A DNA stretch of 64,000 nucleotides from Rossellomorea pakistanensis (GCF_016908495.1 NZ_JAFBDZ010000002.1:1116001-1180000), one strand, 5' to 3'. Numbered from the stretch's first letter, positions 16,915 to 25,561 are shown. Translations and numbers: made by a program. Notes: generated by a model not told the origin, from the letters alone.

Positions 16915-16970
16915 CTCTCAGTAAATTCTCAGAAACCTATCTCTATGTTCTCAGATTCAGTGGATATGAT
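16915..16970 (+). promoter_or_regulatory. Operator-like repeat and promoter of the second PepSY gene
   Basis: CTCTCAGTAAATTCTCA at 16915-16931 is identical to 16110-16126, and a third TTCTCAG lies at 16948-16954. A -10 box TATGAT is at 16965-16970 with no good -35 at the right distance, as expected for an activator-dependent promoter. TATGTT at 16944 is an alternative -10. Confidence 0.68.
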
Positions 16971-17000
16971 GTAAGTAACAAATTAAAGGAGGCATTTTAA

Positions 17001-17531
17001 ATGAAACGAAAAATATTAACTGGAAGTATTATTGGATTTATTGTATTGGGTGGAGCTGTAGGAGTTAGCGCAGTAAGTGGAAATGTTGATGGTGGAAAAA
17101 GTTCTACTGGTCAAGAGTTGATTTCAATGGAAAAGGCAAAAGAGATTGCTTTAAAAGAAGCTCAAGGAACAGTTGAAAGTATTGAGTTAGATAAAGGATA
17201 TGGCCAAGACATTTATGAAATAGATATTGAAAATAAGAATGATGATGTCGATGTGAAAATTAATGCCAAATCTGGAGAAGTCGTGAAAATTGAGAAGGAA
17301 CACAACATTGATGATGATAACAATGAGCCAGCTACCAAGGTGAAGATTACTCAAGAAGAAGCAATTGAACTCGCCCAAAAGGCAAAGCAAGGGAAAGTAG
17401 TAGAAATAGAACTTGATGACAATCAATACTATGATATTGAAATGAAAAATGGTAATGAAGAAATTGAGTTAAAAATCGACGCGAATAATGGGAAAATAGT
17501 AGAAGAAGAAACCGATTGGGATAATGATTGA
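17001..17531 (+). CDS. Secreted or anchored acidic PepSY protein (YkoI-like)
   Basis: A 176-residue protein with an N-terminal signal or anchor helix (residues about 7-26) and two PepSY units. Each begins with an acidic-basic helix (SMEKAKEIALKEAQGTVESI and TQEEAIELAQKAKQGKVVEI) and ends KINAKSGEVVKI or KIDANNGKIVEE. The mature part is strongly acidic. It has its own activator-type promoter that shares an operator with the previous gene, so both PepSY proteins are probably regulon members of the adjacent two-component system. Confidence 0.87.
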   Translation: MKRKILTGSIIGFIVLGGAVGVSAVSGNVDGGKSSTGQELISMEKAKEIALKEAQGTVESIELDKGYGQDIYEIDIENKNDDVDVKINAKSGEVVKIEKEHNIDDDNNEPATKVKITQEEAIELAQKAKQGKVVEIELDDNQYYDIEMKNGNEEIELKIDANNGKIVEEETDWDND

Positions 17532-17536
17532 TTAGT

Positions 17537-17560
17537 GGGCTCCTAGTGGGGGCTCTTTTT
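17537..17560 (+). terminator. Weak terminator hairpin
   Basis: GGGCTCC pairs with GGGGCTC (two G-T pairs) around TAGTG, followed by five T, 6 nt after the PepSY stop. Confidence 0.5.
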
Positions 17561-17574
17561 GTTTGAAGAAAGAA

Positions 17575-17840
17575 GGCTCATGAACTATGGGAGTCGGTGC
17601 AGATAAGATGGGTGAGTTACAAAAGCAGGGGGAAGGTTCATAAAAGGAAAAGGCGGCTCATAAATCGATGGAAACGGAGCATAAGAGCGGAGGAGTGGCT
17701 CATAAATGAATTGAAGAGGCGCATAAAAAGGGGGAAGGCACATAAAAGGAAAAGTTGGCTAATAAAACGTACGTTATGGAGCAAAAAAGTCGAGGATGGG
17801 CTTATAAAGAAACATAATGGGTGCAAAAAAGGACCAAGCA
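17575..17840 (+). repeat. Phased word array B (GGCTCATAAA, 13 units, about 20.4-nt period)
   Basis: Variants of GGCTCATAAA recur with the C of CAT (or its equivalent) at 17579, 17600, 17618, 17639, 17659, 17680, 17701, 17722, 17741, 17761, 17782, 17803 and 17824. Steps are 18-21 nt, mean 20.4. Sequence between the words is not conserved. An open frame crosses the array, but the 18/19/20-nt steps break any repeated reading frame. The array sits between two genes, followed by a broken one. Confidence 0.8.
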
Positions 17841-17963
17841 ATTAAAGTACTAAAAACTTAATAAAACATTTTTATTAATACATCAAAATTTCTTTGTTAT
17901 AAAAAGGGAAATTTAATTCTCATGTCGAATATTGAATCTACCCTATTAAAAGGAAGTGATAGA

Positions 17964-18923
17964 TTGATTCTAAAAAACGGGAAGTTCCCCTGCAAGTTTT
18001 AAAATTGGAAGCTCTGAAACGCCGTCTCCCTTTAAACATCCCAAAAGATCTGTAATTGAAGATAATCTAGCAAGAAGTAAGGCTGGTTTTAAAGGGGAAC
18101 AGTCAATTGATTATCCTTTAGTTTTTTTTATCTAATGGAGAAAACTATATTCTTCATGATTTAAGGCTTTTTGATGGACAACATCATTTTCAAATTGACA
18201 CTCTGATTATAACATCTAAAGTTATCTTCATAATTGAAGTGAAGAATATCTCCGGAACAGTTATTTTTGATTCTGCTTATAACCAATTAATTTCAGAGTT
18301 AAAAATGGAAAAGAAGAGGCGTTTTCTGATCCTATAGTACAATCTGAATATCATTTGCAGCAGTTGAGAGCATGGCTCGAGTATAATAATTTTCCCTAAA
18401 TCCCCATAGAATATCTCATCGTCATTAGTAACCCGCATACACTCATTAAATCTTCTTCAACACATATCGAACCACGGGTGATTCATAGTGCGACTATTCC
18501 CCAAAAAATTGACACTTTAAAAAATCAATTCACTAAAAAGTACTTTACCAAAGAAATAAAAAATAAGTTATCACAGCAACTAATCAGTAAGCATGAGCCG
18601 TTAAACTATAATGTGATGAAATACTTTCAAATCCCTTTGAAGATATTATTAAAGGAGTTATTTGTGAGAAGTGTGAATTTCTCCCGATGAAGAGAATTAA
18701 AGGAAAATGGAATTGTTCAAAATGCGGTTGGATATCAAAAAAAGATCATATTTCTGCTATAAATGATTACTTTTTATTAATAAAGCATACAATTACAAAT
18801 CGTGAGCTTAGGGACTTTCTTTGTTTGCCTTCAAGGTTTATCGCTACTTCACTACTTAGATCCTTAGATTTTCATTTTTCAGGGGAAAGAAAATCTCGTA
18901 AATACGAGCTTGTTTTAAAATGA
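17964..18923 (+). pseudogene. NERD-domain protein gene, inactivated by frameshifts and a stop
   Basis: Pieces in all three frames join into one NERD (nuclease-related domain) protein of about 320 residues. They read LKLEALKRRLPLN; IEDNLARSKAGFKGEQSIDY; then ILHDLRLF, QIDTLIITSKVIFIIEVKNI; DPIVQSEYHLQQLRAWLEY; IPIEYLVIVISNP-like text; and a C-terminal part with two Cys-x2-Cys pairs (CEKCEF, CSKCGW) and ITNRELRDFLCLPSRF. At least four frame changes and one in-frame TAA separate them. The order and spacing of conserved blocks are intact, so decay is recent. The likely start is TTG at 17964 behind AGGAAGTGA. Confidence 0.85.
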
Positions 18924-18994
18924 TTTTTTTCTAACCCCTATGTTAAAAAATGTGATATACTCTAACCGAAATCAAAACCAACCTCATACAAAAG

Positions 18995-19120
18995 TTCTCT
19001 AGGGTTCCGCAATTCATCTGGTCTGGTCCGAGAGAGAACGCATAGTTAGAAACAAACTGTGACACGGAAGGACAAAAGCCTGGGAGATTTACATTTTGAT
19101 GTAATCTTCTAGGCTTTTTT
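18995..19120 (+). promoter_or_regulatory. Guanidine-I (ykkC) riboswitch with terminator
   Basis: Conserved blocks are TCTAGGGTTCCGC at 18998-19010, CTGGTCCGAGAGAG, and ACACGGAAGGACAAAAGCC, the hallmark of the guanidine-I class. P1 pairs TCTCTAGG (18996 on) with CCTGGGAGA (19079-19087). The latter also forms the 5' side of a terminator hairpin ending AGGCTTTTTT (19111-19120). The two folds exclude each other, so guanidine binding should allow read-through into the two SMR genes. A -10-like TATACT lies at 18956-18961. Confidence 0.95.
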
Positions 19121-19159
19121 GCTTTTACTTGATCATACTAAACTAAAGGAGTGAACGAT

Positions 19160-19498
19160 GTGAATGTTCAATGGTTGAAAGTGATAATTGCTGCCTTTTT
19201 TGAAGTGTTTTGGGTCATTGGGTTGAAACATGCTGATGATATTTGGACTTGGACAGGGACCGTGATTAGTATTGTTATTAGTTTTTACTTGATGATCATG
19301 GCAGGAAAGACTCTTCCTGTAGGGACGGTATATGCTGTCTTTGTTGGTTTAGGGACAGCAGGTACGGTGTTTTCAGAGATTCTCTTCTTTGGGGAGCCCT
19401 TTAAATGGATGAAAATGATCTTCATTTTGATTCTATTATTAGGGGTTGTTGGACTGAAGCTAGTGACGAAAGCTCATGAAGAGGAAGTGAACTCATAA
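19160..19498 (+). CDS. SMR family guanidinium exporter subunit (YkkC-like)
   Basis: A 112-residue four-helix small multidrug resistance protein. It has the family start [19 protein letters not shown], with the essential membrane Glu in AAFFEV, and [23 protein letters not shown] at 19160 is chosen because AAAGGAG lies 7 nt before it, while an upstream GTG (19151) sits inside the ribosome site. The length equals B. subtilis YkkC. Behind a guanidine-I riboswitch and coupled to a second SMR gene, it most likely forms a paired guanidinium/H+ antiporter. Confidence 0.92.
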   Translation: MNVQWLKVIIAAFFEVFWVIGLKHADDIWTWTGTVISIVISFYLMIMAGKTLPVGTVYAVFVGLGTAGTVFSEILFFGEPFKWMKMIFILILLLGVVGLKLVTKAHEEEVNS

Positions 19499-19812
19499 TG
19501 GATTGGTTTTATTTAGTTTTAGCGGGGTTATTTGAAATGGTTGGCGTAGTGATGATTAATCGATTACACCAGCAGCGTAATGTACAGTCGTTTCTTTATT
19601 TGCTGGCGGGATTTGGTTTAAGCTTTCTTTTTTTAGCGCTAGCGATGAAGACTCTTCCGATGGGGACTGCTTATGCAGTGTGGACGGGAATCGGGGCTTC
19701 TGGCGGTGCGATAATGGGGATGATTCTGTATGGAGAACCAAAAGATTGGAAGAGGATTCTCTTTATTGCAATGGTATTAGGTGCGGCCATTGGGCTTAAA
19801 TTGATTTCATAG
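19498..19812 (+). CDS. SMR family guanidinium exporter subunit (YkkD-like)
   Basis: A 104-residue four-helix SMR protein with LVLAGLFEMVGVVMINRL (the key Glu is in LFEMVG) and GTAYAVWTGIGASGGAIMGM. The ATG overlaps the TAA of the preceding gene (TAATG), so the two are made together, as expected for paired, oppositely oriented SMR subunits. It is followed by a long hairpin and then a convergent gene. Confidence 0.92.
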   Translation: MDWFYLVLAGLFEMVGVVMINRLHQQRNVQSFLYLLAGFGLSFLFLALAMKTLPMGTAYAVWTGIGASGGAIMGMILYGEPKDWKRILFIAMVLGAAIGLKLIS

Positions 19813-19840
19813 TAAAAAATCTCTATCGGAAAAGCAAAAG

Positions 19841-19936
19841 TATGGGGCTGTCCCAAAACCAAGGTGTCAGGAACCGCAACTTTAATATATATTGCCGACC
19901 TTGGTGTTCTGGACCTTTATAGGACAAGCCCCTATA
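19841..19936 (+). terminator. Long imperfect hairpin of the GGGCTGTCC family (copy 1)
   Basis: GGGGCTGTCC (19844-19853) pairs with GGACAAGCCCC (19922-19932), and internal arms CCAAGGTGTC and GACCTTGGTG also pair. It lies between convergent genes and can serve both. Related elements are at 40376-40465 and 48991-49107. Confidence 0.7.
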
Positions 19937-21343
19937 TTATTTGGCGTCAGCCTGCTGTATCGGCGAAATCGGTAGCTTGAAGCCAGCTCTAGTACCAATG
20001 CCTTTTTTACTTTCAATAAATAGCTTTCCATGATGAAGTTCAATAATATGTTTGCTGATGGCGAGACCGAGACCTGCCCCTTCTGAATTTTCATCTACTT
20101 TAAAAAACAGCTCAGAAACGTTATGGATTTGATTTTCTTCAATTCCCTTTCCTTCATCCACTACTCCAAAGTAAAAAAATCGATGGCTTAATTCATAATG
20201 AATCGTAATGGTGGTGTTCGTATCGGAGTATTTAATCGCATTATCCACCAAGTTAATAAGAACTTGGCGAATCCGGTTTTCATCCGCTTTTAATTCAATA
20301 GGTTCTTCGTTTTCAAAAACGATGGTTAAATTTCTACTTTTGATTTTCTTGTCAAACTGTAAAATCACTTGTTTTAAAAGTGAATCGAACGAAAAAAGGG
20401 ATGGGAATATTTGAAAAGTATTTTTAGAGTAACGGGAAAAATCTAATAGTTCCTCAACTAATCCAATCAAGCGATTTGTTTCATTCGATATGATGGTAAG
20501 ACCTGTTTCCGTTTCATTTACATTTCTTAGATCACCTGCTAGCAGTGTTTCGCTCCAACCTTTAATACTTGTTAACGGTGTTCTTAGTTCATGAGAAATC
20601 GAAGAAATAAATTGATTTTTCATTTGTTGCGTTTTTAATAACTCTTTGGCCATCTCATTGAAAGACTTACTTAAAGTTTGAAATTCATCCTTATACGTAC
20701 CTACCACCTGTGTTTCCAATTTCCCCATAGCTAATTTCTGCGATACTTCTGTTAATTCAACAACTGGGGTGATGATGTTTCGTGCAAAAGCTTTACTAAC
20801 AAGAAAGACAATGATAAGAATGATAAGTCCGATGATGAACAATGTACCAATGATCGTTCTAAAATTATCATCTAATGGCTCTAAGGAAGTTACAAACCGG
20901 AGAACTCCCACGGTTTTTTTCTCTTCCATTAGTGGGACAGAAACGGCCAGGATGTGTTCCTGGGTAATTGGGTGATGCCCCATCCATGTTCCGCTTTCAA
21001 GGTGAAGGGCTTCTTCTATATCTTTGAACTGGCTGGTATGATCATGCTGAAAGCCCGAAGAAGAAGATAATAAGTCTCCATTTGCATCGAGTATTTGCAT
21101 CTCCGCTTGAGGGAGGGAGAAGTTATTTTGAATTTCAGATAGATGACTTCTTAAAGTGTACGTACTTATATTCATATATCGATCAGCAAATTGCGCTGAA
21201 TTGATAGCATGATTTTTTAGGATATCTGCTGTCCCATTATAGTAATAATGGTAAATGCCAGAAATAAGAATTCCTAGAAGTAAAGCAATGGTTAATGAAA
21301 TAATGGTCAAGTTTTGAAATAATAACCTTCTTTTAATTCCCAT
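19937..21343 (-). CDS. Sensor histidine kinase with dCACHE-like sensor
   Basis: A 468-residue kinase with helices at about 10-32 and 165-187 that bracket an extracellular sensor of about 130 residues (QILDANGDLLSSSS, then a VGVLRFVTSLEPLD strand). HAMP, the H-box SSISHELRTPLTSIKGWSET, N-box NLVDNAIKYS, G1 DEGKGIE and G2 GAGLGLAISKHI follow. Its start overlaps the regulator gene by 11 nt. It is the last gene of an operon with a lipoprotein and a response regulator, divergent from cell-wall modification genes. The stimulus is unknown. Confidence 0.88.
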   Translation of the reverse strand: MGIKRRLLFQNLTIISLTIALLLGILISGIYHYYYNGTADILKNHAINSAQFADRYMNISTYTLRSHLSEIQNNFSLPQAEMQILDANGDLLSSSSGFQHDHTSQFKDIEEALHLESGTWMGHHPITQEHILAVSVPLMEEKKTVGVLRFVTSLEPLDDNFRTIIGTLFIIGLIILIIVFLVSKAFARNIITPVVELTEVSQKLAMGKLETQVVGTYKDEFQTLSKSFNEMAKELLKTQQMKNQFISSISHELRTPLTSIKGWSETLLAGDLRNVNETETGLTIISNETNRLIGLVEELLDFSRYSKNTFQIFPSLFSFDSLLKQVILQFDKKIKSRNLTIVFENEEPIELKADENRIRQVLINLVDNAIKYSDTNTTITIHYELSHRFFYFGVVDEGKGIEENQIHNVSELFFKVDENSEGAGLGLAISKHIIELHHGKLFIESKKGIGTRAGFKLPISPIQQADAK

Positions 21344-22040
21344 GTGGATCTTCCTTTATATTTTCATTCCAACGATATCCATAACCCCAAACCGTTAAGA
21401 GGTATTTTGGATTTGAAGGCTCCGTTTCAAGCTTTTGGCGAATACGGCGAATATTTACATCTACGATTTTAGTGTCCCCTGCATAATCAAGTCCCCATAC
21501 TTCATCTAATAAATCAATACGACTAATCGCTTTTCCTTTTGCATTCATTATAAGTGCCAACAATTCATATTCAATTGGTGACAATTCGACCTTATTCTCC
21601 TCAACCATGAGAAGACGTTTTTCCTCGTCTAGATAGATTTTAGGAGGAACGACCTTTGGTTCTTGATGAACCTTTATTCTTCTAGAAAGAGATTGAACTC
21701 TTGCGATTAATTCATTAGGACTGAAGGGTTTTGAAATATAATCATCCGCCCCATTCATCAATCCGTGAACTTTATCCATTTCTTGCACCTTGGCCGTCAA
21801 CATGATGATTCCAATAGACTGATTCCGTTCTCGTATGACTTTACAAGCTTCAAATCCATTCATCCCAGGCAGCATCACGTCTAGTAGGATGATATCAATA
21901 GGACGGGAAGAGTTTTTGAGGATCTCCAACCCCTGCTCGGCACTACTTGCTTGTGACACCATAAAACCATAGCGTTTCAAATTGATTTCGACAAAGCCAC
22001 GAATGGATTCTTCATCTTCTACTATCAAGATATGTTCCAT
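21333..22040 (-). CDS. OmpR-family response regulator
   Basis: A 235-residue regulator with phosphoacceptor Asp54 (DIILLDVMLPGMNG), Lys in DDYISKPF, and a C-terminal winged helix (SPIEYELLALIMNAKGKAIS, then KIVDVNIRRIRQKLE). It follows a lipoprotein gene with a 25-nt gap and overlaps the kinase gene. Likely targets include the divergent deacetylase/LCP promoter, given an inverted repeat in that gap; this is inference. Confidence 0.9.
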   Translation of the reverse strand: MEHILIVEDEESIRGFVEINLKRYGFMVSQASSAEQGLEILKNSSRPIDIILLDVMLPGMNGFEACKVIRERNQSIGIIMLTAKVQEMDKVHGLMNGADDYISKPFSPNELIARVQSLSRRIKVHQEPKVVPPKIYLDEEKRLLMVEENKVELSPIEYELLALIMNAKGKAISRIDLLDEVWGLDYAGDTKIVDVNIRRIRQKLETEPSNPKYLLTVWGYGYRWNENIKEDPHGN

Positions 22041-22065
22041 TTGATAACATCCCTCCTCACAATCC

Positions 22066-23301
22066 TTAATGTATTAATTGAAATAATGATTTCCATTCCT
22101 CAGGTGAAGATTTGGTTAGATATAGAAACTCGTTGGTTTCAGTCATGACACTCCAACCTTGTAAATCTGATTGTTTTCCTTTGTCTACCACATAGACATC
22201 AAACAATAGAGAGCCATCTTCAGTTGATAAAAACTGTACATATCGTCGGTCTTTTGAAACTTCGATCTTAAAGTCACGCCAATCCTTTGGGATTTTGATT
22301 TCGTAGGCATATTCATAATCGCTATAGGACTGTTGAACCATAGTGGCTTCTTGGTCGTCATTCAACTGATAATACTGGTCAATCAGGGGCATTTCCGAGT
22401 AGGGTAAATCCTTATTGGCTTCCTTCTGTAAGGAAAACTCGATAATGCCATCTCCGTTAGTATCATCACTCATTCCTGAAGAAGCTCTAAATAATTCTTC
22501 CTCTTTCATATTTTTTGGAATAACATTCACTAATTGATTATTGATTACCCCCACAACGAATGAAAGCGAAGAATGAGCACCAAGTCCAGCATCAAAAATT
22601 GCTCCTTTTATTGATGGAGAAATATGCCCTGACCGAGAATGATAATAGTTATATACATAGGGATCTAATTTTAGTTGATCGATTATTTCTATTTGCTTTT
22701 GTTTCATATGGTAGAGAGATACCTCATGTTTTTGATTAGGCTCTAATAAAGAAAGTAGAAGCTCGTCCCTATCATCATCATTAAAATCTCCGGAAAAAAA
22801 TGCGCTGTAAGGAGATTCAAATAATTTTTTTGGTTTTTCTCCTTGAACATCATACACTGTTAGAGCTTTTTCTAGAGCGTCATTAGAATAAGAGAAACCA
22901 ATGAATACTTCCTTCACATTATCGTTTGTTAAATCACTGAACTCAACCTTATCAAGCTCCCTGCCTAAATCCTTTAAGTGAGAAATACGCTGCCATTTGT
23001 TTTTGATTTTCTTTAATACAATGGCCTCTATTTGGGTTGTTTCCTCAGGAAGTCGATAAAAAACAATCAGTTCATTCTTACCATCTTGGTCTAAATCTTC
23101 TTTTATCATTTTGTTTGCCTTCTTTTCATCTGTCGGGGAAACCCATTCAGCCTGTGCAGGAACATATTGCTGAATAGCGTTTTTTAATTCTTGCTGATTG
23201 GCAGGCAATTCTGGTGGCTTCATTAGGGATGTGTTGGATTGAAAAAGGGAACAACCAGAACACATGGTAAGCAAGCCCAGTACACAAAGGAATTTCTTCA
23301 C
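22066..23301 (-). CDS. Lipoprotein with FG-GAP/VCBS-like Asp-rich loops
   Basis: Read from GTG at 23301 (behind GAGGTG), this is a 411-residue lipoprotein with lipobox CSGC (Cys17). An upstream ATG would add eight polar residues before the signal and is less likely. Several Asp-rich calcium-type loops are present: DLDQDGKNELIVF, GDFNDDDRDELLLSL and DDTNGDGIIEFSL, spaced as in VCBS/integrin-like propeller blades. It is the first gene of an operon with a two-component system, so it may be an extracellular sensor accessory. No enzyme motif is seen. Confidence 0.78.
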   Translation of the reverse strand: MKKFLCVLGLLTMCSGCSLFQSNTSLMKPPELPANQQELKNAIQQYVPAQAEWVSPTDEKKANKMIKEDLDQDGKNELIVFYRLPEETTQIEAIVLKKIKNKWQRISHLKDLGRELDKVEFSDLTNDNVKEVFIGFSYSNDALEKALTVYDVQGEKPKKLFESPYSAFFSGDFNDDDRDELLLSLLEPNQKHEVSLYHMKQKQIEIIDQLKLDPYVYNYYHSRSGHISPSIKGAIFDAGLGAHSSLSFVVGVINNQLVNVIPKNMKEEELFRASSGMSDDTNGDGIIEFSLQKEANKDLPYSEMPLIDQYYQLNDDQEATMVQQSYSDYEYAYEIKIPKDWRDFKIEVSKDRRYVQFLSTEDGSLLFDVYVVDKGKQSDLQGWSVMTETNEFLYLTKSSPEEWKSLFQLIH

Positions 23302-23362
23302 TCTACTATCACACCTCACGAACATAGCTTTATATAGTATAGTGTAATCCCTTTCGACAAAA

Positions 23363-23378
23363 GTAACAAAAAAGTTAC
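23363..23378. promoter_or_regulatory. Inverted repeat in the divergent lipoprotein/deacetylase promoter region
   Basis: GTAAC-AAAAAA-GTTAC, with a further CTGTAACC nearby at about 23394-23401, lies between two divergent operons. It is a candidate site for the adjacent response regulator. The assignment is positional only. Confidence 0.4.
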
Positions 23379-23472
23379 AAATCCGGTCAAAAACTGTAAC
23401 CAGGAATTAACCCTTTTTCTGCTACCCATAAGTATGATCGAATTAAAGATCATGAAAGGAAAGGGGAAAAAA

Positions 23473-24447
23473 ATGGAACGACAAAAGAAGACAAGAAATT
23501 GGATAAAACCTTATGAAATAGTAGGAGTATTGGGGCTGCTATTACTACTCACTTTATTTTCTACGATGATGGTCATTGATCAAGGAGAAGCGAAAGCACC
23601 CAAGGATACGCACAGTGAGAAACAATCTGCTATAAATACAGAAGCAATAGAAGAGAATGGAAAGCGTGATGAAAACGAGTCTTCTATTTCTGATGAAAAT
23701 GAAAAACAGAGAGTAGAGGTCACCAAGAAGGAAAATCAATCAGACCAAACGTTAACAGAAAATGAAGACAAAAGCGAAACGGTTTCCCCTAATAAAGAAG
23801 AGAACACTCAAATTGAAAATAATGGGGATTTAAACGATCAAGGAATCCTAAATGAAAAAACATTGTATATCACCTTTGATGATGGACCTAATGAGAACAC
23901 GAAAAGTATCCTTAATCTATTAAATAAATACAATGCAAAAGCGACCTTTTTTATGTTAGAACCCAATATGAGAAAATTCCCAGAAGCTGTGACTGCAATG
24001 GTGGAGAATGGACATGCTGTAGGGCTGCATGGTGTCTCTCATAATCAAGAGGTAATCTATGAATCTAGTCAATCGGTTGTTGGTGAAATGACAAAGGCTC
24101 AACGTACACTTGAAAACATTGCGGGTATCCACAGTGATTTAATTCGAGTACCTTATGGCTCTGTTCCTCATATGAAGCCTTCCTATTTTGATGCTGTAGA
24201 TCAAAAAGGATTTAAATTATGGGATTGGAATATTGATAGTGAGGATTGGAAATTCCATCATGGCGAATTCGTTCAAAAGGTGTTAAATCAATTAGAAGAG
24301 TTTCCGTATCAACACGAACCAAAAGTGGTATTACTTCATGAAAAATCAACCAGTCTTCAATACTTAGACTCGTTACTTCAAAAACTTACAGATATGGGAT
24401 ATCAAATGCAAGCTTTAACCGAGCAAATGGATACGGTCACTTTTTAA
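23473..24447 (+). CDS. Membrane-anchored polysaccharide deacetylase (NodB domain)
   Basis: From the ATG at 23473, behind AAGGGG, this is a 324-residue protein. An anchor helix lies at about 15-35, a long Glu/Asn/Lys-rich spacer to about 125, then a NodB domain. Catalytic motifs are YITFDDGPNE (metal-binding Asp-Asp), LHGVSHN (the two His ligands) and RVPYGS. It probably removes N-acetyl groups from peptidoglycan or another surface glycan outside the cell. The adjacent LCP gene supports a cell-wall role. The exact glycan is not known. Confidence 0.9.
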   Translation: MERQKKTRNWIKPYEIVGVLGLLLLLTLFSTMMVIDQGEAKAPKDTHSEKQSAINTEAIEENGKRDENESSISDENEKQRVEVTKKENQSDQTLTENEDKSETVSPNKEENTQIENNGDLNDQGILNEKTLYITFDDGPNENTKSILNLLNKYNAKATFFMLEPNMRKFPEAVTAMVENGHAVGLHGVSHNQEVIYESSQSVVGEMTKAQRTLENIAGIHSDLIRVPYGSVPHMKPSYFDAVDQKGFKLWDWNIDSEDWKFHHGEFVQKVLNQLEEFPYQHEPKVVLLHEKSTSLQYLDSLLQKLTDMGYQMQALTEQMDTVTF

Positions 24448-24477
24448 ACGATATTGTTGATAGATTAGGAGAAAAAT

Positions 24478-25347
24478 ATGAATAATAAATGGAAACTAGC
24501 AATTAGTATTTTAACCGTTTTAACGTTATCGTCAGGAATCTTTTTATATTTTGTTTTCTCAAAAGTTGGTGCATTTTTTGAGGAGACCTATAAGCCGATT
24601 GAGACGAATCAACCTGAAGAGTCCTCATTAAAAAATACAGATGAAAGGATACATGTACTACTAATGGGCGTAGACGAACGACCAAATGATAAGGGTAGGC
24701 CTGACGTAATAATGGTAATGGAATTAAACCCTAAAACAAAGCAAACAAAATTGGTAAGTGTTCCACGGGATACGAAAGTCCAGATCCCAGGAAAAAATGA
24801 AATGACAAAGCTCAATCATGCTTATACTTTTGGCGATGTAGCGTTGACAGTACAAACAGTTCAGAAGTTGCTTGAAATAAAGATCGAATATTATGCAAAG
24901 GTGAATATGGATGGCTTTGAAAACATTATCGATAAAATTGGGCCATTGACTGTCGAAAATGAGTTAGCGTTCTCTTATAAAAATATTGATTTTCCTGTTG
25001 GAACGATCGAGTTAAGTTCAGAGGAAGTCCTTCCATATGTAAGAATGAGAAAAGATGACCCTTTAGGGGATGAAGGCAGAAATATACGTCAACGAAAGGT
25101 AGTTAATGCAGCGGTTGAAAAAGTGATAGAAAGCAAAGATTATTTACGAATGGTAGAACTATTGGACGAGGTTTCTCCCTACTTAGAGTGGAATGTGCAG
25201 GATACAGATTTTAAAACGCTATTTGTACATTATCTCCCAGCATTAAATAACATCGAATTACAATCATTATCTGGAGAGGGAGAGCTTGATAAGACGGGAG
25301 TTTGGTATTTCGTTCCCGAAAATCCTTCAGCAGTCTTCCATGAATAA
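24478..25347 (+). CDS. LytR-CpsA-Psr (LCP) family glycopolymer ligase
   Basis: A 289-residue protein with one N-terminal helix (about 8-28) and an extracellular LCP domain. Motifs include VLLMGVDERPNDKGRPDVIM, the Arg of SVPRDTKVQIPG, and the late block GDEGRNIRQRKVV with conserved Arg residues that bind the pyrophosphate-lipid substrate. LCP enzymes attach teichoic acid or other polymers to peptidoglycan. It follows the deacetylase by 30 nt, suggesting one operon for wall modification. Confidence 0.92.
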   Translation: MNNKWKLAISILTVLTLSSGIFLYFVFSKVGAFFEETYKPIETNQPEESSLKNTDERIHVLLMGVDERPNDKGRPDVIMVMELNPKTKQTKLVSVPRDTKVQIPGKNEMTKLNHAYTFGDVALTVQTVQKLLEIKIEYYAKVNMDGFENIIDKIGPLTVENELAFSYKNIDFPVGTIELSSEEVLPYVRMRKDDPLGDEGRNIRQRKVVNAAVEKVIESKDYLRMVELLDEVSPYLEWNVQDTDFKTLFVHYLPALNNIELQSLSGEGELDKTGVWYFVPENPSAVFHE

Positions 25348-25402
25348 GGAAAGAATAAAAAGGGAAAACTAGGTTAAAAGATCATTTTTGAGGGGTGTTT
25401 TG

Positions 25403-25561
25403 GTGAAAGAAAAAAAGTATTTTGATCAGGAAGCTACTGAAGCCAATATGGAAATACAAGAAAAGTTTTATGAAAATAACGAGAAATTAAGTGAAGATTC
25501 TCCCCCAAGTTATATTGGAAATGGGACACCTTCTATTAAAATTACTGGTAACGATGAATAA
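25403..25561 (+). CDS. Small hydrophilic protein, 52 residues
   Basis: GTG start behind GAGGGGTG. The product is acidic and polar (YFDQEATEANMEIQEKFYEN, later PPSYIGNGTPSIKITG) with no membrane segment. Its stop runs straight into a perfect terminator, which supports real expression. Family not recognised. Confidence 0.6.
   Translation: MKEKKYFDQEATEANMEIQEKFYENNEKLSEDSPPSYIGNGTPSIKITGNDE

Noticed and set aside
17575..17840. CRISPR array
   Set aside because: The word is only about 10 nt and degenerate, the period is 20 nt, and there are no cas genes; this is far from repeat-spacer architecture.
17597..17845. Open frame of 82 codons, Lys/Arg-rich, with repeated HKRK-like text
   Set aside because: It is an accident of array B. 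The repeat steps include 18, 19 and 20 nt, so units fall in different frames, and there is no ribosome site or conserved peptide unit.
18478..18923. Two separate small genes of 70 and 78 codons
   Set aside because: Both are fragments of the single frameshifted NERD-domain gene and join with upstream pieces in the right order.
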